This document shows, piece by piece, positions 25,563 through 40,500 of a DNA stretch of 64,000 nt. Position 1 is the stretch's first letter, and each line of letters begins with the position of its first letter. The DNA is from Vanilla planifolia (taxonomy: Eukaryota > Streptophyta > Magnoliopsida > Asparagales > Orchidaceae): assembly GCA_023846275.1 (NCBI GenBank), contig CM043875.1, positions 23,998,593 to 24,062,592 of the forward strand. Direction: 5' to 3'. The translations under genes and the position numbers were made by a program. The notes below the pieces were generated by a model that worked only from the letters and a program-made list of their open reading frames with translations, was not told where the DNA came from and searched no databases.

Positions 25563-28500
25563 GTTGGAGCTCCAAAATTTTTCAAGGGTTAGCACACTTA
25601 TTCGTATTGCTTTGCTTTATGTCAATGTCAATTAGTGAGCTTGTGGAGACTTATGTAGCTACTCTTCGGTGGAAAGCGTTGGAATTTGTGGTTATTCCTC
25701 TGATAAGTTGGAGATATCTTACTTCATAGCTCTTCTTTGAACAGTATTTCTACAAAGCAAGCGAGTGATGATGATGGGTTGTATAATTTCTGTCAACATA
25801 GAAGATTTAAGCTCCTAAAACATTGTTTTCTTGGGGAGTTGATAAGGAATTTCTTGGTAAAAAAGCAGATGCATTAAAGGCTAACAATTATGATCAGTGA
25901 TTATCTGAGACATTGAGGCCTCATAATAATCGAATGACACCAATGTGATTTAGAGAATTTATGATCATGACTTTATCCCCTGCAGGTGTTAACATCTTTT
26001 GAAGATCAGAAAAGATAGAAGAGAATCATGTGGACTACTAGAAATTGTGGTTTTGCTTTCCATAAATTGACAACTATGGATAAGATTTCTTATTTTATAA
26101 TTATGATCACAGGTGAGGAAGGTTTACAAAATCACATTGATGTAGAAATAGTGTACGAAGAAAATTTGATTGACATCTACAATGATAAAGATGCCAATAT
26201 GATTAAATACCCTTAAATTAATCCTTCATGCTCCATTTGTATAAACATTTCTACTTTTACTCAAGAAATCTCATTCTTTGGGAGAAAAAGAATCTAACAC
26301 AAAGGCAAATGAAATTGTGACTATTATGAGCCCATGTCCTTCGAAAGAAAGTTGGGAAAAATATTGATAAATTTACCACATTTGAGAGTTTAAAGATAGG
26401 ATGTTTCCATTTGTGATGCTTAATGGAGGAGGAGAGGATGCATTTGATATTGAATATTATCATGAGTACCATTTTGGTATGCTAAATTATAATTATTAGA
26501 TGGACTTCATAACATGGAGACAAACATCAAAAGATTGGAAGGGTCACAATATCAATCTTTTTTTTACTTTCATCACAACTTAAAGAAATTGTGCCAAAGA
26601 GAAAACCTCATTGATTGATTCTATAAAGTATATCTATGAAGATATAAGATTTGGGAGAAATTGTTTAATTCCTTAGAACAACTAGATAGTAATTAGCAAT
26701 AATAGTGATGCCCAACTAGCAAAGTTGGGAGTTGTTTTTAGAAAATATAGTCTTCCAAATTGATGGAAAATTTGCCCAATGACTAAAGTAGTCAAGTTTA
26801 ATGGTTACATAAGTTTTCTTGTGGCAACATTGAAGCAATCTTCATGACTTTGCATGAGTAAAGATTAATAACATTTAGCATTTTAAGCTATTGTATAGTG
26901 AAAATTCTTTGACATTACATTTTTTCAAAGTTCGTTCATTAAATTTTGACAACTTGGGAGGTGTATACTTTGGCACCTTGGGAGATCTTTAGGTGATTCT
27001 TTGAACAAACATTTCAACACCCATGATGCTTGATGTTATTTTTGCATTCTTCTTATTTGTTTCCTAAAAGTATGGCATTTGTTTTCTTTATTATGAATTA
27101 AATTACCCCTTTATTGGAAATTTTGAATTCTTTACAAATTTTATACTATCCTTGTTATTGGCATAAAATGCCATGTCAATTTGTATACACATTCCTAAGT
27201 TTTAAAACATGGAAGAAAGGATTGAATATTGTAGTCTTGTTTTTTGAGATAAAGGAGTTAAGGTAGGGGATGTTTAGACCTCTTTGTAAACATAGAGCTC
27301 TCTTTGAAATAGCAATTCCACAAGGCCAATGTGGATATTAAGACAAAAAAGTGAAACTATGGCAATCATAGCAAAAAAGAAAAAGAGATCCATTTCTGTA
27401 ACGATGAGATGAACTTTGATGACTCAATTATAAGATTAATCCAACTTTCTTCTCATTATCTCCTATAATTCTTTCTCCAAAAATGAATATTTATGATAAA
27501 AAATGTTTCTATTAAAGTATGACATTAAATGTTTTTGTGACAATACTTATCTTTATTGAATGATGTGTTCAAATAGGTTAGAGTGGTAGTTTAGATAGGC
27601 TATTCTCCAATGGGAAATGGGTTGTTTGACCTTGTTCTTGAGAAGATGTTAAGACTTTGCATATGATCTCATCGTGATTACAAATAAATTGGTAAAATGG
27701 TTAGTGATATCATTAGTCAAACATTAGGAAGTAGTTCTCGTAAATGCAATGTGTTGTTGAACCTCATTCCCAAGAAATTAATTTTGGTGTGAGATCTTTT
27801 ACTTGATTTCTTAGGGTGTTTTGGATTCTAGGATTACAAAAATGTTTTCTTTTGTTGGCCCATAGGCAGGCCTAAGAGGGGAGTGAGTTGGGATTAATTA
27901 AAATTTTTATTTAATTAACAATTTTTCTCAATTCTAATTATTAAACTTCTAAAGCATGTAAGTATTTATTAATATAAAGTGCAAGAAAGTAAATCACACA
28001 AGGATTTTTGTATAGTTCAACCACTAACTCTTAGTTTACATCCATCTTCATGAATCTTGTTTGCTTACACTTTCCAATCACTCATTCACTCAATTTGAGT
28101 AGGCAAAAAAGCCTTTTACAACTTTGGTTTTTTATCTGGTTAAAAGCATATGTCCAATACCTCCAATCCATGCCTAGTAGATGGCTATATAACACACTCC
28201 AACACTAAACCTTGAAATAAGACCTTACTATGTTCCACTAACACAAAGCCTTGGTGTGGGCACACAGCTCACCAACATAATGCTTTGATGTTAGACCACT
28301 AATCTTCTTTCAACAAGAAGCCTTAAGTTAGGTTCTTTCCTTGCTCACAAACCTAACCAAGAGGATCACTAACAACGTGGTTGCAACAAATTGAAAAGGC
28401 GCAAACTTAATTTTAATTGGATAGATGCACAGAAAACCATTAGAGATTAAGTTACAAAGTTGCCAAATACAATGAAGAGCTTTGTGAGGTTGTGCTGACA

Positions 28501-31500
28501 TGCAAGTGTTGTGCTGTATTTGTGGTAACATACACTTGTTCTTCTTCCAAAATGCTGTTACAATATACGCTTCGTTGATGAACTCTCTTTAGATGAAGTA
28601 TAACATGAATACTCTTTAACAACCTCTCCAATGATCATCTTTATATTTTCTTCTTGCCAAGGAAGTCTAGTTACTATTTGGGTCTTTAGAATTACCTCCA
28701 AGCGACTATATGATTGTTAGATGTAAATGCATTATTTCTAATACTAGTTAAATTTTTTACGGTCTGATTGAGTTATAAAGCTATTCCCCTCAATTTATTG
28801 TATTGTTTGTTGGATTGAATTATATATTATCTAAAGATTATCATATTGTTAATTAGATGGTCTAACAATCTTCCAATAGAGTCTCTTTTATTTTGCATTT
28901 TAACATATGATCCAACCAGCAATGAACACATCGTTAGATGCAGAATTGGATGCTTCAATTGTTACATTGGACTTTTTGACTTGATCCTCTTAATTTATCA
29001 TTTTGTTTTTCAGACTAAACCATATACCATCTGATGCTTTCAAATTGTCATAAGAGGTTCAATGGTCTTCCAATAAAGCTTCTTTTATCTCCGAATTTTA
29101 ACAGATTGTCCAGCCAGTCATTGTACTTGTCTTTAGATGCACCATTGGATGCGTAATAGATAGTCTAATAGTAGTTCAGTAGAGATCCTATTTATTGACT
29201 CAATTTGTTGTTTGCATGATATTTTTACTTAACTAAGCTGGTCTATGTGTTCTAATTGTTTAATTATTGTGTAGATAACTTTATATTTCAACTAATGCAT
29301 GGTAATGATAGAACAAATATGTTTCTCATACAATCAATGAATAAGAAAATTTTCCAAGTTCACACATTCATAGAACCTTAAGACTTATGGATCAAGTCTA
29401 TTGATTTTAATTACGAGATTAATTTACAGTCTTGATATGTGCATTAAACTATTAGGTTCAACCTAGGTAGTACCTTAATAAAAATTCTTTCCATATAAAT
29501 GCTAGAATATGAATTATGGTAAGGAATGCATTAACACTATCTTTATATAAATCCTAAAAATTAAAAGAACAAACTCTCGATATTGGACTCATGTAGACAT
29601 TGGAGTGCTTTATTCATTCTTCACATCCTTGAGTTTGTTGGACGATTTTCATTGTTTTGTTTAAGTGTTAATCAACTCTATAATGTGGGGATCATCAAAT
29701 GTACTTATCTAAATAGTTGCTTAAAATCAAATATAGTCATTTGGGCTCATGGGTTCAACATCTAGCACAAGTTATTTAATCCTAAGAATTCAACTTTTGG
29801 GTGGTTTCAAAATTGAGGTTTAAAGTGTCATAGACTACAAACTTTGCTTGATCGTGGATGATTACTCCAATTACATTATGTGACTTTTTGTGAGCCTTAT
29901 CATCATGTATGATCAAGGGATTGGCTTGGTGTCATTGTGTGACAATTCTATTTTCTTAATTTGCCCTTGAAATCCATGACTAGTTGACCATTTATTGACT
30001 TAGTGGTGTAAATATGATGTTGAGCATGCTAAGCTTGTTGTCCAATTTTGGCAATCTTCTTATTGTCTCTATGGAGAGAGTTTTTTGTAACGATTTTTTC
30101 ATCATGTTGGTGTATTAGGCTTCAAAATGCAAACTCACAAAAATTAGTAGTAGTGCTAGAAACTATTTAGAGTGCTGGTGACTATTTCTTTAATAGTGTC
30201 ACTTCAACAAAATTGATTCTCCTTTCTTTGGGTCTTTTTAAAGTATGACAAATGGCTTCTTTGAGCTTGGGGATGATGTAGATTGGGAAAGCAATTTACC
30301 TTGTTAATCTTGGCCTGTCCTTAATTGAGCTTGGGGATAACATATCGATGATTTCCTTTAACTTGTTTGGTTACGTCTTGATACTTAGAGATGTGATATT
30401 AAATAATTGAGGTTTTTTGCCTAATGATGCTTTAAAGGCATATTTGTGAGGGTTTTAATATTTACCAATTGTTTCAAAGTTTTCACTCTTAAGTCGGTAA
30501 GTTGTTATTTGAATATACGGTTCAACAAGTTGTATGTATTATGACTTCTTTGGCCATGGAAAGTATTGCTTTCATTCTTTAGTAAGTTGCTTTCTATGGC
30601 TTTTGGTTATATTGATCTCTTATAATTTTCTGTATCTTTGCTAGTGTATGGTACAGGTGCTAATGGTAGACTAACCAACTTGCACTCACAATTTTTGGTT
30701 TTCGAGGCACTTTTCAATCCTCGTTGAGGTTCTTCCAGAAAGCCTTTCCTATGTCATATGAGACAACAACCATTGATTCAACAAACTCTATTGTCAATGG
30801 GATAAAAGTACTTGGGATGAAGTTTTCTTCATCCAAGATCAAATTTGTTTCCTCTTTTAGTAGCTTGGAACAATAAAGAGGAGCTTTTTCTTCTTCCAAT
30901 AAAGGTTGATTGTTTGTGATCAATCACCAAATCTTTTTTAGTTCTAGACAAAGCAGTCATCAGCTTAGCTTTCTAAGGAGCATTTAGAGCAGCTTGCCCT
31001 TTCTTCTTCTTGTCCTTCACTAGCTCCTTTTGGACTCCAACAATCCCTGCCTCAAAAAGATATTTAGCAGTGGTTAGAAGGATATTTTCTTTCAGTTGCA
31101 AATGTCAAAGAAAGCCATTAAGAAGGGAATATTGAGCACATCAAAAGCCCCCTTAATAGTTGGATCCGTTGTCAATTGAGAAGATGTGTGCTTTAGAATG
31201 GTGCTTTTGGGGAGTCAAAGAAGAGGACAAAGTGCAACAGTCTTCATCGTTTTTTGCTTAATGTAGTTTTTGATACCTAAAGTCAAATTGGGGATTAAAG
31301 ATAGAAGTTATACAAAGACTAGTTGATGAATAAGACTAATAGGTTAGTATATTCATTTCTTTATTCTTTTATAAAAGAACATGATTTCTCTAGTCCATTG
31401 ATATGGCTGCATTTGAGATCTATAAATGCATGGGAGTTTCCTCTATTCAATCTTTAATAGACTTTTAGGGGTCATACAAGGAATTATTTTGAGTTCATTC

Positions 31501-34500
31501 ACTCAAAGGAGCTATCTTGAAAAATGCAATGAGAGCCTTATCATTAGAGGGCTCCAAAGGTACTGGCTATCTACATATGATAGTTTATTTGATTGCATAG
31601 TGACCAATTCAACTGTGGTAGGAAAAAAAAAAAAAAACTAGGGTATTCATGACCGTCTGCTATGATTGGCACTTATCTGAGGCATTGAGACTGGTAACAA
31701 ACTGTTGATCCCAAGAAAGTGTTAAAGATCTCTTAATGAGTAAGATCTTGAAGGGTTTCTGTATCTCTTGAAGGTCAATTGGACTGCAGTAGTTTTGATA
31801 TCACATGAAGTAGAGGTTATTTCTAGGGTCAGACTTTGGAAGCTACATCTTATTCTCTGGTTTAGAGTTTCACTGGGGTGCAGCATTTTTGAACCGAGCT
31901 TGAGGTTGTTGGTTGATCTCACTTAACATTTAAATCCCACACTACTATATAGAGCTTTAAAATAATTCCTTATTTTTAGAATCAGCGTCATCTGCAGGGC
32001 TTTATTAGCCTTAACGTTTAAATTATCATATAATGCATGATTAAGCAATTAATGAGCACTTTTGTAATTCTCTTTTTTTTTGTGCCTCAAATGCCGCAAA
32101 TCAAGCATGAAATGATTGTTATATTTGCATAATGTCAAACTGGGAACTTGTTATTTAGATATTTGTGCTGAATAAAATTTTGTTAAATTTGGGTATGTCT
32201 TTAATATCTTGTCTGCTTTGCTTTTTTCTGCCAAACTATTACATTTATTATGTGTGTATATGTATTTTAGTCCAGGTTCTCCTAATGATCTCTTATGGTG
32301 GATGCTTTTGATGATTGGTTAGACTTATTTGTAACATCAAAAAGGTTGGAACATGTGGAGTTCCTTTGTTTAGCTTGTTTGACCACTTTTTTTGTTTCTG
32401 GAAGATCTTCAAGCTGCAGAAAATGATTCCTTTTTCAAGACTTTTCAAACGAGTTTTCCATTCATCTTAGTAAATTTCATTGCTGTTATGTGGCCACCTC
32501 TAGGGAAACAACATAAGCTGTTGGAGTTTGCTAGATTTTTGGCATCAGAAAATTCTCCAGTAAACTTGAATTTATGATTATCAAGATGAATAAAGATACC
32601 AAGGACAAGTAAAATTAGCAAAAAATTGCTCTTTTGTTGAGATCTGAGTGGCTCCTATGATGTGGTGTTCATTTTGGGTGTAGAAGTGTCTTCTGGTGTA
32701 ATTTGTCAACTATCACTCCTTTACAAATTTCCTTTAAAACTTAAATTACGTAGTACTTGGTTTGACAAATTGTTAATGCACTCTGGTTTTTTTAATTATG
32801 TTTTCTTGATACAGGTTCCATAAAAGCATTTTCTGTCAATGATCACGTCCCAGTGAATGATTCCTCACTTGTTGTTTGCTTTGGTGAAATGCTGATTGAT
32901 TTTGTCCCAACCACAAGTGGTCTATCATTGGCCGAAGCCCCTGCATTTAAGAAGGCTGCTGGAGGCGCCCCTGCTAATGTTGCTGTCGGCATAGCTCGTC
33001 TTGGTGGTCAGGCGGCTTTTATTGGGAAGGTAGATTTATTTGACTTTTACATGCAATACAGACCTCTTTGATTGGGCATGCCTTGCCACTGAGGGGACCT
33101 ATGTACTGTTATTGTACTGTTCAAATCATTAAGCATTTAGATTGTATAGAGGATTTCTTAATTGAGCAAAGGAGTTTTGAATTGAACATTGCAAATTTTC
33201 CTTAGCTGATGAGATAAAACATTTGTTTCCCATAAATATTGAAAAATGCTCCTCAGTATTCATCTCTGGTGACTTCAACTCTTCATCTCTGACCTTATCA
33301 TATTTGTTGACTTCAACTCTTCATCTCTGACCTTTTTATTTGCTCATCCAGGTTGGTGAAGATGAGTTTGGCTACATGCTTGCAGACATCTTAAAGCAAA
33401 ACAACGTAAACAACCAGGGTATGCGCTTTGATCCTGGTGCAAGGACGGCCTTGGCTTTTGTCACACTAAGAGCAGATGGAGAGCGCGAATTCATGTTTTA
33501 TCGTAATCCAAGTGCTGATATGCTTCTAGAAGAACAAGAACTTGATCTTAATATCATTAGGAAGGTAATTTGAAAATGCTAGTGCATTAGCACTTATAAG
33601 TTTCACATTTTCTGAATTTATAAAATTTCTCTCATCTTATTTTTCTTTCACATTTAGGCAAAGATCTTCCACTATGGATCTATAAGTCTTATCACAGAAC
33701 CATGCAAGTCTACACATGTAGCAGCAGCTAAAGCTGCTAAGGATGCTGGAGCACTTCTTTCCTATGATCCTAATCTGAGACTCCCATTATGGCCATCTGT
33801 TGAGAGTGCTAGAGATGGAATACTGAGCATATGGGATTCTGCTGACATTATCAAGGTATGAATCATTCCTGATTTGGAATAGTAAAGAATCTTATTGGCT
33901 TTCTCTTTTTTTTCATTTGTAATATATCATTGTTAAAACCACTTTGTTCTGTTGAATGAATGCGGCAGATAAGTGAAGAGGAGATATTTTTCTTAACTAG
34001 TGGAGATGATCCTTTTGATGATGCAGTTGTGCGGAAACTTTATCATCCTAATTTAAAACTCTTGCTTGTCACTGAAGGCCCAAATGGTTGCAGATACTAT
34101 TCCAAGGTATAAATTAGTTAACTTGATTCATTGCAAGAGATTAATATTTTCCATATTTTAATCCATGTTTCCTTGTTGTTTTTCTCCTTCCATGATGAGA
34201 AAGATGCCTTTTTTGTGTTAAGCATATTGTAAAGCAAAGTAATTGCTTAGTTAAAACTGCTTGGTGTAATTACAACGATAAATGTACTTTTTAACCTTAA
34301 ATAAAGCTGTTGGTGAGAATGTAGCTATGTTTCTTTTAAATGAATTTTAAACTTGGGTATGCTGTGGATTTAAAAGATGTCTCTTTAAGTTTCGGTGACC
34401 AGCATATGTTATGACCACACAATAGCATAACTCTTGAAATCAATAGTTGGACCTTGACCACAGTCATATTTGGAGAATTGCAATATGAATTAATTACCAA

Positions 34501-37500
34501 TTATAGTCTCGATTTCAACATTGCTAAACAAAGTAAATGATTACATTAAACACATGCTTGGAGTTGTCAACTTGAAAATTTCACCTACTAAATTACTAGT
34601 AATGGACAAAGTTTTCCGAACAGAAATAAGGTTTATATTTCATTGTAAATAGAAATTAATTTGGTTTATATTTCTTTGTAGATGATATATATGGTTATCA
34701 ATTTTATTTAGTTTTGGTGATATAACATGATAATTGACCAAGGATTTAGAGATATTGCTTAAGGGAATGCATTCATGAGATTTAATTGGAGAATATCGTT
34801 AAATTTGTCATCATTATTAGTTTCTATAATTAAAATGTTTCATAGGAGTGTTTATTTGAAATTAAGAAAATGACTTATTCTTGAGTTAGGTTTATCTATT
34901 AAAAATCTTTTGTTTTCATTAAAGGATATTTTTGAAATACAAATAGGAGAACCCATTAAACATAAAATTAAGACATAATCCTCGGAGTTCATAGACATTG
35001 GTTTCATCGATCATTAATCTATGCAATATAAAGTTGCAAGCATTCATTTTTGCTTCCTTTCAAAGGCCTAATATCTTTTTCTTGCAAACAAGTGTACATA
35101 AAATTCTAATAGTATTAGTAGGATTATTTTGTTCCACTCGTAATGTCATAATCAATAGGAAGCAGGTCTTTAGTGATCTTTTTGCTTGTTATAGAGCATT
35201 ACTTGTTGATAATCTTTAGGACTACCATCCGTATGTTATCTTACATTTTAAGTTCTTAGCCTATGTAAGAATCTTACATTTCACTTTGTTTCTATTTTGT
35301 TTCATTATTTTGTTTTACTCTTACATCCATGTTTGATACTCATGACATTTGATTTATCCTGAGAGAGTAAGCCATCCCTATTTTATTTTGTTATTTTGCT
35401 CCACTCTTGCTTCATTTGTTTGATACCTATTATTAGCATCTAATTGATCCTACAATGCTTGAAAGTTAGTATCCAATGCAGTATGGATCCAACACTTTTT
35501 TCAATTCTCATGCATTCCAGTTGATGTCATGCTTTTTCTTTATTTATCATTTATGATCTTGTTTAACATTTGTGAGGAGGTTTGCGAGATTGTTCTATGT
35601 ATATTATATGAGGTATAGTCATGTAAGTATTTATTAGAATGCTTATTGTTTGTATTTTGTATGTGTGTTTGTTGGGTGGCAATGCTTTTGATAAGTTGCA
35701 CAACAAATTCTATAGCCCCAGACCAATATCATCAGCATATAGTCATTATATGGTCAATCATGTATGCAGGTTGTCCATGCACACCACATGTTGATAGAGA
35801 CTAAGTATTGCATTCGGGCTAGGTCTTCCACACACATCAAATGTTAATGGAGAAATAAATCTCGCATTCAGGCTCTAATTGATGCACCTTAGTGCACTTA
35901 GGCACATCCAATTGGGTTTAGCTGCATTGAGGTACAGGTTAGGTCTGGTTTTGCATTGTTCTAGCACCTCTGACTTCCGTGTTTGCATGCCCAGCAGGAT
36001 TAGTACGTGCGAGTACACTGTTGCACCTTGCTCGAGTGCTTGTGTGTGCTGCGCATCCTTGGCTCAAGTGCCTTTATGTGCTTGATGTGCCCATTTTGAG
36101 TGTTAGATCGAACATTCTTGAAACTAGGGAAAATTCTGCAGACATATGGGTATTTGTTCTCTTATGCTGTAGGTTTTATCGTTGTTTATATTTGAATTTT
36201 TCTAATTTTTGGTAGTTGCTTTTGAGGGTTTTTTAGGGATCAGAGTGCTTTTTGTTGCATTCTTGCATAGTCTTCTTACACAACTGATGAGGAGGCTTGA
36301 TTTTATGAGATGTTTCTGATACCTGCTGTCCATTGGGAGATGTTGGAGCCTGAAGATTGAAGGTGTTGATCATCCACTTTTGATATATCTTATTTGTTAT
36401 AGTTGCATAATTTTTTTTCATTCTTTTTGCTTAATTTCTTTATTATCCTAGAGTAATTCTAGTACTGACAACTTTTTTTGAGTGTTTCCTTGTGATTTTT
36501 TTGTCATTTCAAAAAATATATTTTATTATTATATTGTTATCACAATTTTCATTAAATTGGGTCATTATTTGTTTTTAATTTTGTTTGTTGATTAATATGT
36601 TTATTTAGAGAATTCTCAGAAATTATTTGTGTTGGAACCAACGTTTTTTAAGATGAAGTAATCTATTAAGATTGTTATTATCTTATGTAGTTTGCTTAAG
36701 TGTTGGTTAAAATAATATTACTTATGTTTTGAGAAATTTTTTGAACATGAAGTACAGAACTTGATTGGTCCATTGGCTTAAGAATTTGCATAAAGCTCCG
36801 TTGCATTCAGAATTGAATTAACAACACAACATAAATAGTATGAACGTGCCGTGAACTTGTATGAATTTAGAGTTGGTGAGAAAATTATTTAAATTTAGTA
36901 TAATTTTATAATTTATTTGCATTATTTTAGGTGCATGTTTCTCAATCATGGCATATATTCAAAATTTTATTTGGTATTCATATTAAATTAGAGTTTATTT
37001 GACCGTTAAGTTTTATAGGCATTCTTCATGGACAACTTCATATGTGGAGTGCTTTGTTCATTAGTGCGAGGAGATTGTGAATCCTATGATTGTGCATGGG
37101 CAGGTTTCATGTTTTGTTTTATAATTGCTTGAAATATAATTAGTTTGACACAATGCATATCAATTCTGTACAGATTTTATGCCATGTTTCAGAAGCACCA
37201 ACAAAATCAGTAATCAGAAAAAGAATCAGAAAGCATTTACAAACACATGATTTTTGTGCCAAATTGCCACAATTAAATTAAAGATCTTGTTTATGAAGTC
37301 AAACCATTAATGAATGTTTTGTTCCCAAATCAATAAGATTTAACAAGAAAAGGGCAAAAAAATCAATAAAAAAGTTCTAGTCACCCTCTACCAAGGATAC
37401 AATGCAAGTTGGATCACTCACCAAGCCCAATGCAAGCAAAGGCGCCTAACCTGTAAAAGCAACAAACATCATCTTTTCTTCTTTTAAGTACGGTTTGAAA

Positions 37501-40500
37501 TAGGAAGAACCCTTAATGGGTTTTGCAACAAACCAAAAAACTATTATGCCATACTTGGTCGAAACTACCAAAAAATAGAAATGATTTATGCATAAATGCA
37601 TAAGGAAGTAGGTTTGAGTTTCTTATGGCACCTCTTGACTTCTATAACCTCCATATATTTCATTCAGATTTAATACAAATCTACTTTAGCTAAATAAGAT
37701 CTATTTTGTTATACTTTTTTAATGAAACCCACAAATTGCAAGTCAGAGGAGGATCCCCAACTTAGTTATGATGACTAAGTTTTATGTTGAGTATCTGTGT
37801 AGATATGTCATATATAGAGGAGGGATATGTTGCTGACGGTGATCAAGTACACTGGAAAAAGAATGGGTGAATATGGAGAAGAAGGCTAAGTGTCAAATCG
37901 TGGCTAACTTGTAGAAATAAGTTGGTCGCTTAGAAGACTGACATTAATATCTTTTGGTAGATCTAACTCATATGCATTTGCACCAAGTCTTCTCTTGACT
38001 CTATAAGGTTCCATCTTCCTAGCCCATGGTTCCTTAAAAGCTCCAAACTAAGCTGCTATTAATTACTTGATTTATGCATCTATCTATGGATGGTTGACTA
38101 TAGAAGTTAAATTGGCCAACTTCTTTCAAAATTGTGCTATAAAAGTAATTCATAAATTTCATATCTTTGTCAAACAGTTTAGTAAAAAGCTCATGTACAA
38201 AAATAAAAGCCAACTAAATGAGAAACATTTATATTACAAGGCATGAAGTCACAAATTGTCCACAATTACCATTGTTGAATCATGCTTTGTCATGGTTAGA
38301 CTAGGACAGAATTCATGCTGATGTATTTTGATGACTTTTATAGTCATGGTGGCAATTTATATACCATAATGTATTTTTTTTTCTTTTTTAGCCACCTTAC
38401 AAACTTGACCTTAGCCAACAAGTCAGGCTACAATCTTGAATCTTGACCAATATATCCATCATCCACCACAGCAATAATCTTTTCGTAAAGCATCCAAATG
38501 CTTCCCTTGTATGCAGCTTTTTTTCGGAGGGACTCTTTATAATAAAATAAGGTATGTATGAACGATTACCTCCAAGGAGATAATCATCCTTCCATAAGAA
38601 TTTTGAAAGTATATTGATGGATATCTCATTTTATAGAATAATTTTTCACCAACTTTAGAAATATATTGTAACGAGCAATGGGTCAACCACAACCAACTAC
38701 TTAGTGCATGTAGCAAATAAAAATGTGGTCATCTTACTCAAGGCACTAATAGGCTTTGACTTAACACTAACATGGTATTTAAGGATGGTCAGTTACTCTA
38801 AAATATGAAATGCACCAATCATTGTAGAGTCCCAACTACTAGAAGTGAAAATTAGTTGCTTCATGTAGCTATCAATTATTTCTCAAAATGGAATGAAACC
38901 AAGCCCATTGTTGGCCAAATTGCCATGAGATCAAAATTTTTCTCTAGGTAGATCTCTTTTATAGATTTGAAATTCCTGCAACAATTGTCATTGATAATGG
39001 CACTATGCTTCAAGCTAAAAAGCTCCAACAATGTTGTTGACAGCATGATTGTCAACTCCAATATGTATTAGTTGCTCATCCTAAGACAAACAGTCAAGTA
39101 AAGGCAGCAAATAAAAGTCTGCTCAAGATTTATGATGAAAAAAAAGACGAATTGACATATGAGGACTTTTTGAGTATTATGAACATATTGAACCACTTCT
39201 GCAACGACAAGAAGCTCACCATTCTCTTTGGTTATAGATCAAAAGCTATGTTTTTTTGTGGAGATGGATCATCTTTCATTCAGTTCAACAGTTGTTGGTA
39301 TTTTAGAAGCTCATTCATATAAAATGATGAGACTCAATGGCTAGATTTGGATCTAACAAAGGAAAAGTGCCTTCAAGCTCATCTCAGGTCATTGAATCAA
39401 AATGAGAGTATGGAAAATGATTTCAACAAGTATAACAAGTTGCATCACTTAAATGTGTTGTTCTAAAGATGTGTAAGGTCTCTTAATGCCAAGAAGGCCT
39501 TGATAAGCTTGCTACCAACTATGAAGGATTTTATATTCTCAATGCTATCATTGGCCCAAATGCATATCAATTTTAGATAGAGGAAGAATAAATTCCCAAA
39601 TCATGGAATGGGGTTAAGTTAAAAAAAGTTTTATCCAAGATAAACTTACATTATCTCTTCTCCTTTGCATTAATTGAAATGGCTATAATTTAGTTCAACT
39701 TAAGCTATCAATGGATTCTATACTTTGCAATATTTTTTTACATATTTTAAATTTAACTCACAAGATCAACCTCCTCACTTGGCATTCTAGCTCCTACTAA
39801 AACTTTGATAAAAATAAATATTTGTTTAATTCCTTGAACCCCTTTTTTCCACATAAACAAGGGATATTTACTAATCTTATGAAATATAAAGACCATTTGA
39901 AATTCACCTCCACTTATTACATTGCAAAATGTATGCATATTCATGGTGATCTTGTGGTAATTGATTATTGATTATGCATTAGATGAGGTATCTTACAACA
40001 TTATATTAATTCTTATTAGTTCAGAGTAAGTCAAGTTAAAATGAGTCAATAGAATTATATTTTCTAATACTAACCATCAAGCATGAATCTTTTATTATTG
40101 GTCTCAAATTTTCTCTAGGGCCATAAGTTAAGCCTGTTAGAGTTTTCAATTATTCTCAATGAGTTGTTAAGCAAGTGAATGGCTCATTCGACACTAAGGA
40201 TTTAGTCCTCAAGTCATATCAATTGCTAGTTTTGTGTGTATTCAAGAAGTTTGATCAAATAGATTTGGTTCAAATCCCTCAAGAGTAGAATCAAGAAGCA
40301 AATTAGTTGACAAGGTATGTAGAAACTTTTGGAGATACTCCACCTCTCGAGAAGCCTAGCATTGAAGTGCATGGTCATCCAGTTCAAGTTCATCAACTCA
40401 AGAGACCTCCTTGCTAGATGGGTGGTATTGAGGCCTATATCAAACATGAAATCCTCTTATCTCAAAAATGTGAAGCTAGAAAAATCAAACATCAAGATGA

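Noticed and set aside
25391-25729. Continuous 112-codon frame starting at the fructokinase ATG
   Set aside because: Only its first 57 codons are the transit-peptide exon; beyond the phase-matching donor at 25563 the reading is intron.
27846-28560. Stretch resembling the leader of a plant LTR retroelement (AGAGGGGAGTGAG, then TTTTTGTATAGTTCAACC)
   Set aside because: No LTR ends, primer-binding site or protein motif were found; the resemblance is textural only.
29845-29910. A Ty1/copia integrase-like word, [10 protein letters not shown], on the + strand in intron 1
   Set aside because: One short motif without any supporting block before or after it; chance or an unplaceable relic.
30714-30923. 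69-codon minus-strand frame rich in Glu/Leu
   Set aside because: No recognised family, no splice context, and it lies inside intron 1; treated as a chance frame.
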